DNA of 64,000 bases from an uncultured Oscillospiraceae bacterium. GTDB taxonomy: Bacteria; Bacillota; Clostridia; Oscillospirales; Oscillospiraceae. Made by a program: the position numbers and the translations under genes. This document shows, piece by piece, positions 34,927 to 44,064 of the stretch. Where the stretch lies: positions 1 through 64,000 of the forward strand of contig CABSMJ010000001.1 of the NCBI GenBank assembly GCA_902478785.1. The letters run 5' to 3'. The notes below the pieces were generated by a model. That model made no database searches. It was not told where the DNA came from and was given only the letters and a program-made list of their open reading frames with translations. How positions within the stretch are numbered: the first letter of the stretch is position 1; each line of letters starts with the position of its first letter.

Positions 34927-36057
34927 TTAGTGGCCCATAGTCTTGAGGAAGGTCAGGAGATTCCACACGGTGTGGGCCATGTCCTGCCGGCTGGTTTGCC
35001 TGGCCTCCGCGAAAGGGACCGCCCGGCGGTTGGTGCTGAAGATGCCCGCCAGGCCCATGGTATAGGCCTCCTCCACACCCTCGCCGATGTCGCCCACCAC
35101 GGCCACCACTGGTACGCCGGTGGGCTTTGCCCGCCGTGCCACGCCGATGACCACCTTGCCCCGCAGGCTCTGGCGGTCCAGCTTGCCCTCACCGGTGAGG
35201 ACCAGATCCGCGCCCTGAAGCGCTTTGTCAAAGTCCACCAGATCCAGCACTGTCTCGATGCCCATCTGGAGCCGTCCGCCCAGCAGCCCCTGGCAGCCGC
35301 CGCCCATGCCGCCGGCGGCGCCGGCGCCGGGCAGATCCAAAATCTCCCGGCCCAGGTCCCGCTTCACGATCTCCGCCAGGTGCCGCAGGCCCTGGTCCAG
35401 CCGCTCCGCCATGGCCTCGTCCGCCCCCTTCTGGGGGCCGAACACTGCCGCCGCGCCGTGGGGACCGCACAGGGGATTGTCGATGTCGCACATGCAGATC
35501 AGCTCCGCGCCCCCCAGGTCCAGGCCGGAGGCATCGATGCGCTCCAGCTCCGCCAGGGTCCCGCCGGTGGGCACATAGGTCTCGCCGCCCCGGCGGTAAA
35601 ACCGGACCCCCAGGGCCGCAGCCGCGCCGCAGCCGCCGTCATTGGTGGCGCTGCCGCCCAGGCCCACCACAATGCGCTTGGCACCATCCTTGACCGCCGC
35701 GGCCATCAGCTGCCCCACGCCGTAGGTGGTGGTGCGCTCGGGGTCACCCTTTCCGCCTACCAGGGGCAGTCCCGCGGCGGCAGCCATCTCCACCACCGCT
35801 GTTTTGCCGTCGGGCAGAAGGCCATAAAAGCCCTCCATCTCCTCGCCAAAGGGACCCTGGCAGGCCGCGGTGCGGCGCTCGCCGCCCAGGGCAGACAGGA
35901 AGGTGTCCACACTGCCCTCGCCGCCGTCCGCCACCGGAATGGCCCGGACCTGGGCCTCCGGCCACACCCGATGGACCTGCTCCGTCATGATACCGCAGAT
36001 CTCCCGAGAGGACAGCGTCCCCTTAAAGGAATCCGGCACCAGCAATATCTTTTTCAT
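34927..36057 (-). CDS. glycerate kinase
   Basis: A 376-residue enzyme of the GlxK/GarK type, making 2- or 3-phosphoglycerate from D-glycerate. Opening MKKILLVPDSFKGTLSS, then PVADGGEGSVDTFL, the glycine-rich stretch GLGGSATNDGGCG (about 130-142) and GADLVLTGEGKLDRQSLRGK in the C-terminal half. Start at 36055-36057 is the first with a site (AAAGGGGCC). Single gene. It feeds glycerate into lower glycolysis; GAPDH is elsewhere in the window but not linked. Confidence 0.9.
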   Translation of the reverse strand: MKKILLVPDSFKGTLSSREICGIMTEQVHRVWPEAQVRAIPVADGGEGSVDTFLSALGGERRTAACQGPFGEEMEGFYGLLPDGKTAVVEMAAAAGLPLVGGKGDPERTTTYGVGQLMAAAVKDGAKRIVVGLGGSATNDGGCGAAAALGVRFYRRGGETYVPTGGTLAELERIDASGLDLGGAELICMCDIDNPLCGPHGAAAVFGPQKGADEAMAERLDQGLRHLAEIVKRDLGREILDLPGAGAAGGMGGGCQGLLGGRLQMGIETVLDLVDFDKALQGADLVLTGEGKLDRQSLRGKVVIGVARRAKPTGVPVVAVVGDIGEGVEEAYTMGLAGIFSTNRRAVPFAEARQTSRQDMAHTVWNLLTFLKTMGH

Positions 36058-36137
36058 ATTTCTTGGCCCCTTTCGCCTTGCTTTTCCGCTATGATACCAC
36101 ACCTGCGGGCAAATGCCCAGCCCGCTTTTCCTGAAAA

Positions 36138-36171
36138 AGCCGCCCGGAGAGGAACCTCCCTCCGGGCGGCT
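36138..36171 (-). terminator. malQ terminator
   Basis: 11-bp stem AGCCGCCCGGA/TCCGGGCGGCT with a 12-nt loop, followed on the minus strand by TTTTTCAGG. Confidence 0.8.
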
Positions 36172-36187
36172 GCCGTTTCTTCTTATC

Positions 36188-37666
36188 TCAGAGCCGGCCG
36201 TAGATGCGGGCACTCTCGTGCATCCGCTCCGCCAGCTCCGGTGTCAGGGCATCCGCCGTCAGACGCCACCGCCAGTTGCCCAGGGGCAGGCCAGGGGTAT
36301 TGGTCCGTGCCTCGGAGCCCAGGCCCAGATAGTCCTGCATCTGGGCCACAAACAGGTCCGCCGGGGAGCTCAGCCCACCCCGGAGGAAGCCCCAGTGGAA
36401 GCCCTCTTCCTCATTGAGGCCCAGGTAGCGTTTGGCAAAGGCCACCTCCTCAGGCTTTGCCTCCTGCCGCCAGCCCATCACCGGGGCGTTGTCGTGGGTG
36501 CCGGGATAGCACACGCAGTTCCGGGGATAGCCGTGGGGCAAATAGGAGCTGAGGTGTGTGGTGTCAAAGGCAAACTCCAAAATCTTCATGCCTGGCAGGC
36601 CGGAATCCTGCAGCAGCTGCACCACGTCGGGGGTCAGCTGCCCCAGGTCCTCGGCGATGAAGCGAATGTTAGGGAACCAGCTGGTCAGCACGCCCACCAG
36701 GGCCATGCCGGGGCCTTGGACCCAGCGGCCGTTCCGGGCCGTGGTCTCCCCTCGGGGCACGGCCCAGTAGCTGGCAAAAGCCCGGAAGTGATCGATGCGC
36801 AAAATGTCATAGAGCCGCCCGGCGCCCTCCACCCGGCGGATCCACCAGCCGAAGCCGTCGCGCTGCATGGCCTCCCAGTTGTAAAGGGGGTTGCCCCACA
36901 GCTGGCCGTCGGCGCAAAAGTAGTCCGGCGGCACGCCGGCCACCGCAGAGGGCACCCCGTCGCTGTCCAGCTGGAAGCTGGCCGGGTCGGCCCACACATC
37001 GGCGGAGTCCAGGGCAAGATAAAAGGGCATATCGCCGATAATGCCTACGTTTTTCTCCCGGCAGTGGGCCCGCAGGGCGTTCCACTGGCGGAAGAACAGG
37101 AACTGGACGTAGAGGAACAGCTCCACATCTTCCCGCAGCTCCCGGTGCATCCGCTCCAGGGCCTGGGGCTGGCGCAGCCGAATGTCCTCCGGCCACTCCT
37201 GCCAGGAGACCATGTTGAAATGGCGCTTGCAGGCCATGTACAAGGCATAGTCCGGCAGCCACTGCCGGTTCTCCCCCACAAAGGCCTCCACCGCCGCCTT
37301 GTCCCGGTCCCAGCCCCGGGCCTTGGCCTTTTCCAGCAGCAAAAGCCTCTGGTCATACATAGCCGCATAGTCCACCTGGGTGGGGTCCTGTCCCCAGTCC
37401 ACGGCTTCGATCTCCTCCTGCGTCAGCAGTCCGTCCGCCTCCAGCAGGTCCAGATCGATGAGATAGTGGTTGCCGGCGTAGGCAGAATAGGTGGTGTAGG
37501 GGGAATCCCCGTGGCCAGTGGGGCCCAGGGGCAGCACCTGCCACCAGGACTGGCCCGCCTGCGCCAGGAAATCCACAAAGTCAAAGGCCGCCTTGCCCAG
37601 GGTTCCCACGCCGTGGGGAGACGGCAGGGCGGTGACAGGCAGCAAAACGCCGCAGCTTCTCTTCAT
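36188..37666 (-). CDS. malQ: 4-alpha-glucanotransferase (amylomaltase)
   Basis: A 492-residue GH77 enzyme that moves glucan chains between malto-oligosaccharides and releases glucose. Recognisable motifs: opening GVLLPVTALPSPHGVGTLG, then WWQVLPLGPTGHGDSPY, the nucleophile region DILRIDHFRAF (catalytic Asp), RFIAEDLG (acid/base Glu) and YPGTHDNAPVMGW. Start MKRSCGV at 37664-37666 follows AGAGGGGAAG. Monocistronic; part of starch or glycogen breakdown. Confidence 0.93.
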   Translation of the reverse strand: MKRSCGVLLPVTALPSPHGVGTLGKAAFDFVDFLAQAGQSWWQVLPLGPTGHGDSPYTTYSAYAGNHYLIDLDLLEADGLLTQEEIEAVDWGQDPTQVDYAAMYDQRLLLLEKAKARGWDRDKAAVEAFVGENRQWLPDYALYMACKRHFNMVSWQEWPEDIRLRQPQALERMHRELREDVELFLYVQFLFFRQWNALRAHCREKNVGIIGDMPFYLALDSADVWADPASFQLDSDGVPSAVAGVPPDYFCADGQLWGNPLYNWEAMQRDGFGWWIRRVEGAGRLYDILRIDHFRAFASYWAVPRGETTARNGRWVQGPGMALVGVLTSWFPNIRFIAEDLGQLTPDVVQLLQDSGLPGMKILEFAFDTTHLSSYLPHGYPRNCVCYPGTHDNAPVMGWRQEAKPEEVAFAKRYLGLNEEEGFHWGFLRGGLSSPADLFVAQMQDYLGLGSEARTNTPGLPLGNWRWRLTADALTPELAERMHESARIYGRL

Positions 37667-37773
37667 GCGCTTCCCCTCTCTTTGCATCGAAAGTCATTTA
37701 CTATTTTATGTAGGGGAATTGGGAATGTCAAGGGCAGCGAAGCGTCCAGACAGCTAGAGGGTTTCCTCCCAGG

Positions 37774-37819
37774 AAAAACAGCCCCCGTCCGCGGCAGAAG
37801 GCGAAGGGGGGCTGTTTTT
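37774..37819 (-). terminator. terminator of the HTH membrane protein gene
   Basis: Stem AAAAACAGCCCCC...GGGGGCTGTTTTT with a GC-rich inner part; T run on the minus strand. Confidence 0.75.
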
Positions 37820-37838
37820 CCCAGGTCACTTGTCAATT

Positions 37839-39059
37839 TTATATGGTGGGCGGCAGGGTGCCGGGGGTCCAGAGGGTCTCCTTGGGGATCAGGGAATCAA
37901 TGCCCTCCGCCGTGCAGGTCCACATCCCCAGGATATACCAGCTCTCCTGCCCCGTGGTGTCCTGCAGGCGCAAAGCGGCGGTCATGGTCTCCCCGCCTTT
38001 CAGGGTAAAGGAGGCGGTGTATGCGTCGCCGCTCACTTCCGCCATGTCCATCGTGACCCCCAGCCCCTCCACGTTCTCCACCGGCAGCGTCTGCTCCGGC
38101 CGGGTGGACGTGCCCCGGTAGAGGCACAGATCGCCCCGCTCCAGCGTCGGCGGATCCGTCATCCGGTAGAACAGCTCAGGTGTGAAAATCTGAAGGTTTA
38201 GTGTGCCCAGCTTCACAGGCGCCCCCAGACTCCAGGAGCCCAGCCAATCCCCGTAGACCTGCGGCAGGAAATCCTCCCGCCCGGCGCTGAGGCTCTCCAG
38301 GGGAACGGTGCGGACCTGATCGCCGCTGGTGAGGATCACCGCCAGATCTACGGAATCCGACATGGGCACGGTCCAATCGCTGGTGGTGAAGGCGGTTCCG
38401 CTCTCCGCCTCCTGGGTCAGTTCGGTGCCGTCGGCCAGCTTGGCGGAAAACACCGCCGTGGTATCCGTCTTTTTCTCCGCCGGCACAGCGGAGAGGGCCA
38501 GCGTCATGGTCTCCGCCTCCAGGTCAAAGCCGGTGATGTTCACCTGGCTGGAGGCCAGCTCCCCCTTTTCCTCCGAAGGCTGGACCACCACGGTGGACTG
38601 CCCCCGCAGGCTGTCTACTTGGCTTTGGAGGCGCTCCAGCTGCTGTTGGGCGGAGTAGATGTGGAACGCCACGGCCAGCGCCAGGGCAAGCAGGCACACA
38701 CCTGCCGCGCCGCCCAGCACCGCCAGTCGTCTGCTCCACTTCCGCTCCCGCTCCCGCCGTTCCTGGCTGTACTTTGCCGCCAGAGTCTCTATGTGGCTCC
38801 AATCCGGCTCTGGGGCCGGGGTCTGGTCCTCCCGGTCTGTCTTTGCCGCTTCCTCTACGCCCAGCAGGCATCCCACCGTGATGCCGAAAATACGGCTCAT
38901 GGCGATCAGATTCTCCAGTTCCGGGATGGCCGCGTCGGCCTCCCACTTGCTCACCGCCTGTCGGGAGACGCCCAGCCGCTCCCCCAGAGCCTCCTGGGAC
39001 AGCTCCGCCGCCTTGCGGCCCTCCTGGATGCGCCGGCCCAGGGTGGTTTTTTCCGTCAT
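37839..39059 (-). CDS. membrane-anchored XRE-type HTH protein (paralogue B)
   Basis: A 406-residue protein with the same plan as the one at 18343: HTH at about residues 5-65 (SQEALGERLGVSRQAVSKWEADAAIPE, ending GCLLGVEE), a charged linker, a membrane helix (about 118-140: AVLGGAAGVCLLALALAVAF), a short coiled coil (YSAQQQLERLQSQVDSLRGQ) and a beta-rich outer domain (from about 165) with strands like TMTLALSAVPAEKKTD. The two outer domains share the pattern of strand-plus-acidic-loop but little identity. Start MTEKTT follows AAAGGAG. Signal and targets unknown. Confidence 0.75.
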   Translation of the reverse strand: MTEKTTLGRRIQEGRKAAELSQEALGERLGVSRQAVSKWEADAAIPELENLIAMSRIFGITVGCLLGVEEAAKTDREDQTPAPEPDWSHIETLAAKYSQERRERERKWSRRLAVLGGAAGVCLLALALAVAFHIYSAQQQLERLQSQVDSLRGQSTVVVQPSEEKGELASSQVNITGFDLEAETMTLALSAVPAEKKTDTTAVFSAKLADGTELTQEAESGTAFTTSDWTVPMSDSVDLAVILTSGDQVRTVPLESLSAGREDFLPQVYGDWLGSWSLGAPVKLGTLNLQIFTPELFYRMTDPPTLERGDLCLYRGTSTRPEQTLPVENVEGLGVTMDMAEVSGDAYTASFTLKGGETMTAALRLQDTTGQESWYILGMWTCTAEGIDSLIPKETLWTPGTLPPTI

Positions 39060-39190
39060 GGGTTTCACTCCTTTCCCCCACAGGATACCAGAGCCGTCCT
39101 CCTTTGGCAATCGCCGGCGGGTTTCCCTCTGTCAACTGCCGGTTGCCCTCCTTGCCGCCCAAGGGTTTGGAAGCTTTTCCCGGGCAAAAA

Positions 39191-39224
39191 GGAAGTCCCC
39201 GCCGCTTGCGCGGCGGGGACTTCC
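39191..39224 (-). terminator. argF terminator
   Basis: Perfect 15-bp stem GGAAGTCCCCGCCGC and complement with loop TTGC, followed on the minus strand by TTTTTGCCC. Confidence 0.85.
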
Positions 39225-39262
39225 CTCATCAAAAACGGAGGTCTTCCCTCCAGGGGTCGCGT

Positions 39263-40252
39263 TTACTGCATCAGCAGCGCCATGACGGCCTTGATGGTGT
39301 GCATCCGGTTTTCAGCCTCGTCAAAGACGATGGAGGCGGGGCCCTCAAAGACCTCGTCGGTGACCTCCATGGCGTCACGGCCGAACTTCTCGCCCATCTC
39401 CTTGCCCACTTTGGTCTTGTGATCGTGATAGGCGGGCAGGCAGTGCATGAACTTGCACTGGGGACCGGCGTTGTCCATGAGCGCCTGGGTCACCTGATAG
39501 GGGCCCAGGGCGGCGATGCGCTCGGCCCAGACCTCCACGGGCTCGCCCATGGAGACCCACACATCGGTGTAGATCACGTCGGCGCCCTTGGTGGCGGTCA
39601 TGGGGTCCTCGATGAACTCCAGCACCGCGCCGGTCTCGGCGGCGATGGTCTGGCAGGTGTCGATGAGGGCCTGGTCGGGGAAATAGGCCTTGGGGGCGCA
39701 GGCCACAAAGTGCATGCCCATCTTGGCGCAGCCCACCATCAAAGAGTTGCCCATGTTGTACCGGGCGTCGCCCATGTACACCAGCTTGATGCCCTTGAGC
39801 TTGCCGAAGTGCTCCTGGATGGTCAGGAAGTCCGCCAGGATCTGGGTGGGGTGGAACTCGTTGGTCAGGCCGTTGAACACCGGCACGCCGGCGTACTTGG
39901 CCAGTTCCTCCACGATCTCCTGGCCGAAGCCCCGGTACTCGATGCCGTCATACATCCGGCCCAGCACCCGGGCGGTGTCGGCGATAGACTCCTTGACACC
40001 GATCTGGGACCCAGTGGGCCCCAGGTAGGTGGAACCCATGCCCAGATCCTGGGCGGCCACCTCAAAGGCGCAGCGGGTGCGGGTGGAGGTCTTTTCAAAG
40101 ATGAGGGCCACGTTCTTGCCCTCCAGCAGCTTGTGGGGCACGCCGGCCTTTTTCTTGGCCTTCAGGTCTGCGGCGGTGTCCAAAAACTCCTGAATTTCAG
40201 CGGGGGTAAAGTCCAGGAGCTTCAAAAAATGCGTATGTCCAGTCATTGTCAT
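39263..40252 (-). CDS. argF: ornithine carbamoyltransferase
   Basis: A 329-residue enzyme that makes citrulline from ornithine and carbamoyl phosphate. Carbamoyl phosphate site STRTRCAFEVA (about 55-65), HPTQ-type motif EFHPTQILADF, and the ornithine site MHCLPAYHDHK near the C-terminus, with SMGE before it. AAGGAG precedes the ATG. It follows argG by 201 bp on the same strand and shares the argG promoter or a readthrough; together they convert ornithine to argininosuccinate. Confidence 0.95.
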   Translation of the reverse strand: MTMTGHTHFLKLLDFTPAEIQEFLDTAADLKAKKKAGVPHKLLEGKNVALIFEKTSTRTRCAFEVAAQDLGMGSTYLGPTGSQIGVKESIADTARVLGRMYDGIEYRGFGQEIVEELAKYAGVPVFNGLTNEFHPTQILADFLTIQEHFGKLKGIKLVYMGDARYNMGNSLMVGCAKMGMHFVACAPKAYFPDQALIDTCQTIAAETGAVLEFIEDPMTATKGADVIYTDVWVSMGEPVEVWAERIAALGPYQVTQALMDNAGPQCKFMHCLPAYHDHKTKVGKEMGEKFGRDAMEVTDEVFEGPASIVFDEAENRMHTIKAVMALLMQ

Positions 40253-40293
40253 GTCTCCTTACAGGCGGCTGCGAAATCCGCGCCGGTGGGGGC

Positions 40294-40392
40294 TCAGGCG
40301 CCGCTCACACCGGCAGCGGACAGAGCCTCCATGGCCAGTCGCGCCGTTCCTTTTATCGCAGACGCGGGGCGAAGATACTCTCCGTCCCGCAT
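40294..40392 (-). CDS. possible 32-residue protein between argG and argF
   Basis: An open frame MRDGEYLRPASAIKG...SAAGVSGA ending TGA at 40294, in the space between argG and argF. The frame is open back to a GTG at 40431. No convincing ribosome site, but the sequence reads like a protein and not like a GC-rich spacer. It could be a small protein or the remnant of a lost arg gene. Low confidence. Confidence 0.25.
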   Translation of the reverse strand: MRDGEYLRPASAIKGTARLAMEALSAAGVSGA

Positions 40393-40453
40393 CGCGTTTT
40401 TCTTGATCCGAAGGGGGGCGCCGGGGCGCACCCTGTGTACGCTGTCTTTTGGC

Positions 40454-41674
40454 TTACAGCTTGCCCTGCTCCCGCAGTGCCAGCACGGTGTCGGGCAGGC
40501 CCCACAGGTTGATGAAGCCGGTGGCGTCGGCCTGGTTGTAGTCGCTCTCGTTGAAGGTCACCAGGTTCTCGGAGTACAGGCTGCAGGGAGAGGTGATGGA
40601 GGAGGTGATCATGTTGCCCTTGTAGAGCTTGAGCTTGACAGAGCCGGTGACGTGCTCCTGGGTCTTGTCGGCGAAGGCGCTCAGAGCCTCCCGCAGGGGG
40701 GTGAACCACTTGCCGTTATAGACCAGGTCGGCGAAGTCCACAGCCAGCTTGCTCTTCATGTGGGCGGTGTCCTTGTCGATGGTGATCATCTCCAGGCACT
40801 GATGGGCCTTGTAGAGGATGGTGCCGCCGGGAGTCTCATAGACGCCGCGGTCCTTCATGCCTACCAGCCGGTTCTCCACGATGTCCAGCAGGCCGATGCC
40901 GTTCTCGCCGCCCAGCTGGTTGAGCTTGCGGATGATGTCGCTGCCCTTCATCTTCACGCCGTCCACAGCCACAGGAATGCCCTTTTCAAAGTCGATGGTC
41001 ACATAGGTGGCCTTGTCGGGAGCGGCGATGGGGCTCACGCCCATCTCCAGGAAGCCGGGCTTCTCATACTGGGGCTCGTTGGCGGGGTCCTCCAGGTCCA
41101 GGCCCTCGTGGCTCAGGTGCCACAGGTTCTTGTCCTTGGAGTAGTTGGTCTCACGGCTGATCTTCAGAGGCACGTTGTGGGCCTCGGCATAGTCGATCTC
41201 CTCGTCACGGCCCTTGATGTCCCACTCTCTCCAGGGGGCGATAATGGGCATGTCGGGGGCAAAGCGCTTGATGGCCAGCTCGAAACGGACCTGGTCGTTG
41301 CCCTTGCCGGTGCAGCCGTGGCAGATGGCATCAGCGCCCTCAGCCTTGGCGATCTCCACCAGCCGCTTGGCGATGATGGGACGGGCAAAGGCGGTGCCCA
41401 GCAGATACTGCTCATAGCTGGCACCCATCTTCAAAGAGGGGAAGATCACGTCGTCCACCATCTCATCGGTCAGGTCCTCCACGTACAGCTTGGAAGCGCC
41501 GGTCTTGATGGCCTTCTCCTCCAGGCCCTCCAGCTCATCAGCCTGGCCCACGTTGCCGGACACGGCGATGATCTCGGGGTTGTTGTAGTTCTCCTTCAGC
41601 CAAGGAATGATGATAGACGTATCCAGGCCGCCGGAATATGCCAGAACGATCTTTTTGATCTTGCTCTTATCCAT
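40454..41674 (-). CDS. argG: argininosuccinate synthase
   Basis: A 406-residue ATP-dependent ligase joining citrulline and aspartate. P-loop-like KIVLAYSGGLDTSIIIPWL (about 8-26), the HGCTGKGNDQVRFE stretch and SPWSIDKNL-type region (here KDKNLWHLSHEG). Start MDKSKIKK at 41672-41674 follows ACGGAGG. The promoter at 41720 carries an ARG box, so the operon is probably repressed by ArgR with arginine. argH is not in the window. Confidence 0.95.
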   Translation of the reverse strand: MDKSKIKKIVLAYSGGLDTSIIIPWLKENYNNPEIIAVSGNVGQADELEGLEEKAIKTGASKLYVEDLTDEMVDDVIFPSLKMGASYEQYLLGTAFARPIIAKRLVEIAKAEGADAICHGCTGKGNDQVRFELAIKRFAPDMPIIAPWREWDIKGRDEEIDYAEAHNVPLKISRETNYSKDKNLWHLSHEGLDLEDPANEPQYEKPGFLEMGVSPIAAPDKATYVTIDFEKGIPVAVDGVKMKGSDIIRKLNQLGGENGIGLLDIVENRLVGMKDRGVYETPGGTILYKAHQCLEMITIDKDTAHMKSKLAVDFADLVYNGKWFTPLREALSAFADKTQEHVTGSVKLKLYKGNMITSSITSPCSLYSENLVTFNESDYNQADATGFINLWGLPDTVLALREQGKL

Positions 41675-41719
41675 GATGTATGACCTCCGTTTTTGTGTTT
41701 CGTTTTTGATGATGGATAA

Positions 41720-41749
41720 ATTATACGTCTGTAATGTATAAATATTCAA
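41720..41749 (-). promoter_or_regulatory. argG promoter with ARG box
   Basis: Minus strand: -35 TTGAAT (41744-41749), 18-bp spacer, -10 TATAAT (41720-41725). The ArgR-type site TGAATATTTATACA (41735-41748; consensus TGAATWWWWATTCA, one mismatch) overlaps the -35 box, and a second half-site TTGAATATTGAAT lies next to it. Confidence 0.75.
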
Positions 41750-41944
41750 TATTCAACATGCACAAGTTTTCTATGATTTTTTTGTCCGATTTTGCCGCTT
41801 TTTCCATCTTTCGCCAAATTATGCTTTCCACCGGCCCCCTCGCCCCCCACCTGGGGTACCCTCTGGCGCTCTGCTGCATACACTATGAGGCGGGGCGTGC
41901 GCCCCGGCGCCGCTCCGCGATTTTGGCGGAGAAAGGTGATTTCC

Positions 41945-42394
41945 ATGCATGATTCCTGCCTATGCAAACGCCTGTTGGTTCTGGGGGCCAGCCTGGTCCT
42001 GGGGATCCTGGTCTATGTCCTGCTGGCAGTAGGCGTCTTTTCCATCACGCCGGGTCCTCTCCCGGTGATTGTACCCATCGCAGTGGCCACTCTGCTGCTG
42101 GCCGCTTTGATCCCATCGATTCTGCTGTGCCGCTGCGCTCCGGCTCTGGCGGAGAGCTGGAGCTGCTGGGGCGATCTGGTACTGGCCGGTGCAGCCGGCA
42201 CTATTTTGTCTGCAGTGCTGGCAGCGCTTTTGAGCGCCCAGACCGTGGGCTTCCACATCGCTCTGGCCCTGACGGCCGCGTTTTTGACGCTGCTGCTGGG
42301 CGCCCTGGCGGGCTTTTTGCGGCGCTACGCGCTGACCTGGTGCCGCTGCGGCGCCTGCACTCCCTGCGGGTGCAGCTCTCAGGTCCGCTGCTGA
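41945..42394 (+). CDS. small membrane protein with cysteine-rich tail
   Basis: A 149-residue protein with four membrane helices (about 11-32, 38-60, 75-97, 103-125) and a C-terminal tail WCRCGACTPCGCSSQVRC carrying six cysteines. AAAGGTG lies before the ATG at 41945. The tail could bind metal, or take part in disulfides, or be acylated; no family recognised. Divergent from argG; ends at a strong terminator. Confidence 0.65.
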   Translation: MHDSCLCKRLLVLGASLVLGILVYVLLAVGVFSITPGPLPVIVPIAVATLLLAALIPSILLCRCAPALAESWSCWGDLVLAGAAGTILSAVLAALLSAQTVGFHIALALTAAFLTLLLGALAGFLRRYALTWCRCGACTPCGCSSQVRC

Positions 42395-42416
42395 GCATTT
42401 TCTTACACTATGCTAC

Positions 42417-42445
42417 GCGCCCTGCCGCTTAATGCGGCAGGGCGC
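42417..42445 (+). terminator. terminator of the membrane protein gene
   Basis: 12-bp stem GCGCCCTGCCGC/GCGGCAGGGCGC with loop TTAAT, followed by GCGTTTTTGTTTTC. Confidence 0.85.
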
Positions 42446-42467
42446 GCGTTTTTGTTTTCTTCTACCT

Positions 42468-43826
42468 TTATACCATATTCTCCGGCCGGACGATCTGGTC
42501 GAACTCCTCCGCCGTCAAAAGTCCCAGAGAGAGCACCGCCTCTTTCAATGTGGTGCCCTCATGGAGGGCCTTCTTGGCAGCGCCGGCGGCAGCCTCATAG
42601 CCGATCTTGGGGGTCAGGCAGGTCACCAGCATCAGCGACCCGTGGAGGTTCCGCTCCATCTTCTCCCGGTCGGCGGTGAGACCCTCCAGGCAGTTTTTCC
42701 GGAAGGTGTCCATGCAGTCCCCCAGCAGCCGGGCGGACTGGAGGAAGTTGTAGGCGCACACCGGCTGGAACACATTGAGCTGGAAGTTGCCCTGGGAGGC
42801 GGCAAAGCCGATGGCCGCATCGTTGCCCATGACCTGCACCGCCACCATGGTGACGGCCTCGCACTGGGTGGGATTGACCTTGCCGGGCATGATGGAGGAC
42901 CCGGGCTCATTCTCTGGAATGTGGATCTCCCCGATGCCGCAGCGGGGCCCGCTGGCCTCCCAGCGGATGTCGTTGGCCATCTTCATCAGATTGGCCGCCA
43001 GGGCCTTCAGTGTTCCGTGGGTAAAGACCAGGGCGTCGTGGGAGGTCAGGGCGTGGAACTTGTTGCCGTCCGGGGTGAAGTCTGCGCCGGTGCGCTGGCG
43101 GAGATAGGCGCACACCCGCTGGTCAAAGTCCGCCGGGGCATTGAGGCCGGTGCCCACCGCCGTGCCGCCGATGGCCAGCTTCTGCAGCTCCGGCAGCGCC
43201 GCCTCCAGCATCCGCCGGGGAGCCGCCACCAGCTCCCGCCAGCCGCTGATCTCCTGGGAAAAGCGCAGAGGCGTGGCGTCCTGCAGGTGGGTGCGGCCGA
43301 TGCGGATCACGTCCCGGTTTTCCTCCTCCAGCCGCCGGAGGGTCTCTTCCAGACGCTGGCAGGCCGGCAGTACCCGCCGCTCCACCGCCAGGGCGGCGGC
43401 CATGTGCAGCGCCGTGGGGAAGGTGTCGTTGGAGGACTGGGAGCGGTTGACATGGTCGTTGGGGTGCAGCGCCACCCCCCGCTCCGCCGCCAGGTGAGCG
43501 ATAACCTCGTTGACGTTCATGTTGCTCTGGGTGCCGCTGCCGGTCTGCCACACCGCCAGGGGGAACTCCTCCGGGTGCTTCCCCTGCCGCAGCTCGTCGC
43601 ACACGGCGGCAATGGCCTCCGCCTGCTCCGCCGTCAGCCGGCCGCAGTCGGCGTTGGCCCGGGCGCAGGCCTCCTTCAAATCAAAGAAGGCCTCCAGGAT
43701 CTCCCGGGGCATCTTCTCCGTGCCGATGGGGAAATTCTCCAGGCTCCGCTGGGTCTGGGCGCCCCAGTGCCGCTCCGCCGGAACGGCGATCTCGCCCATG
43801 GTGTCGTGTTCCATTCGCATCTGCAT
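42468..43826 (-). CDS. fumC: class II fumarate hydratase
   Basis: A 452-residue iron-independent fumarase. Motifs: the SSNDTFPTA stretch (about 140), TxLQDA (GRTHLQDATPLRFSQE), TAVGTGLNAP and the family signature GSSIMPGKVNPTQCE (about 315-330). Converts fumarate and malate. The start MQMRMEHDTMGE is nearest to the GGAG site; the frame is open further up. Single gene; it could use fumarate made by the arginine pathway, but there is no direct link. Confidence 0.93.
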   Translation of the reverse strand: MQMRMEHDTMGEIAVPAERHWGAQTQRSLENFPIGTEKMPREILEAFFDLKEACARANADCGRLTAEQAEAIAAVCDELRQGKHPEEFPLAVWQTGSGTQSNMNVNEVIAHLAAERGVALHPNDHVNRSQSSNDTFPTALHMAAALAVERRVLPACQRLEETLRRLEEENRDVIRIGRTHLQDATPLRFSQEISGWRELVAAPRRMLEAALPELQKLAIGGTAVGTGLNAPADFDQRVCAYLRQRTGADFTPDGNKFHALTSHDALVFTHGTLKALAANLMKMANDIRWEASGPRCGIGEIHIPENEPGSSIMPGKVNPTQCEAVTMVAVQVMGNDAAIGFAASQGNFQLNVFQPVCAYNFLQSARLLGDCMDTFRKNCLEGLTADREKMERNLHGSLMLVTCLTPKIGYEAAAGAAKKALHEGTTLKEAVLSLGLLTAEEFDQIVRPENMV

Positions 43827-44064
43827 ATTGCTCCATCCTCTCCGCAGCGTTTTTCGCTCCTGCTCCGGTGCACCCGCATCCGGGCGGGAGGCGTCGATTC
43901 TTGTCATTATTATACGGGACCTTGTACCGGTCCGCAACTGTTTTTCCCCATGGGCGGGAGCAGGAAAAGCATGGAAAAAGCAGGTGCTTTCCCTTGACAG
44001 TTTCTGTTATCTATGTTACTTTTTATAATTGATAAACCTCAAAATCACATTGGGAGGCAGCAGT

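Noticed and set aside
39104..41683. Plus-strand open frame of 859 codons opposite argF and argG
   Set aside because: Antisense shadow; composition biased to Gly, His, Leu and Val; both arg genes have clear motifs.
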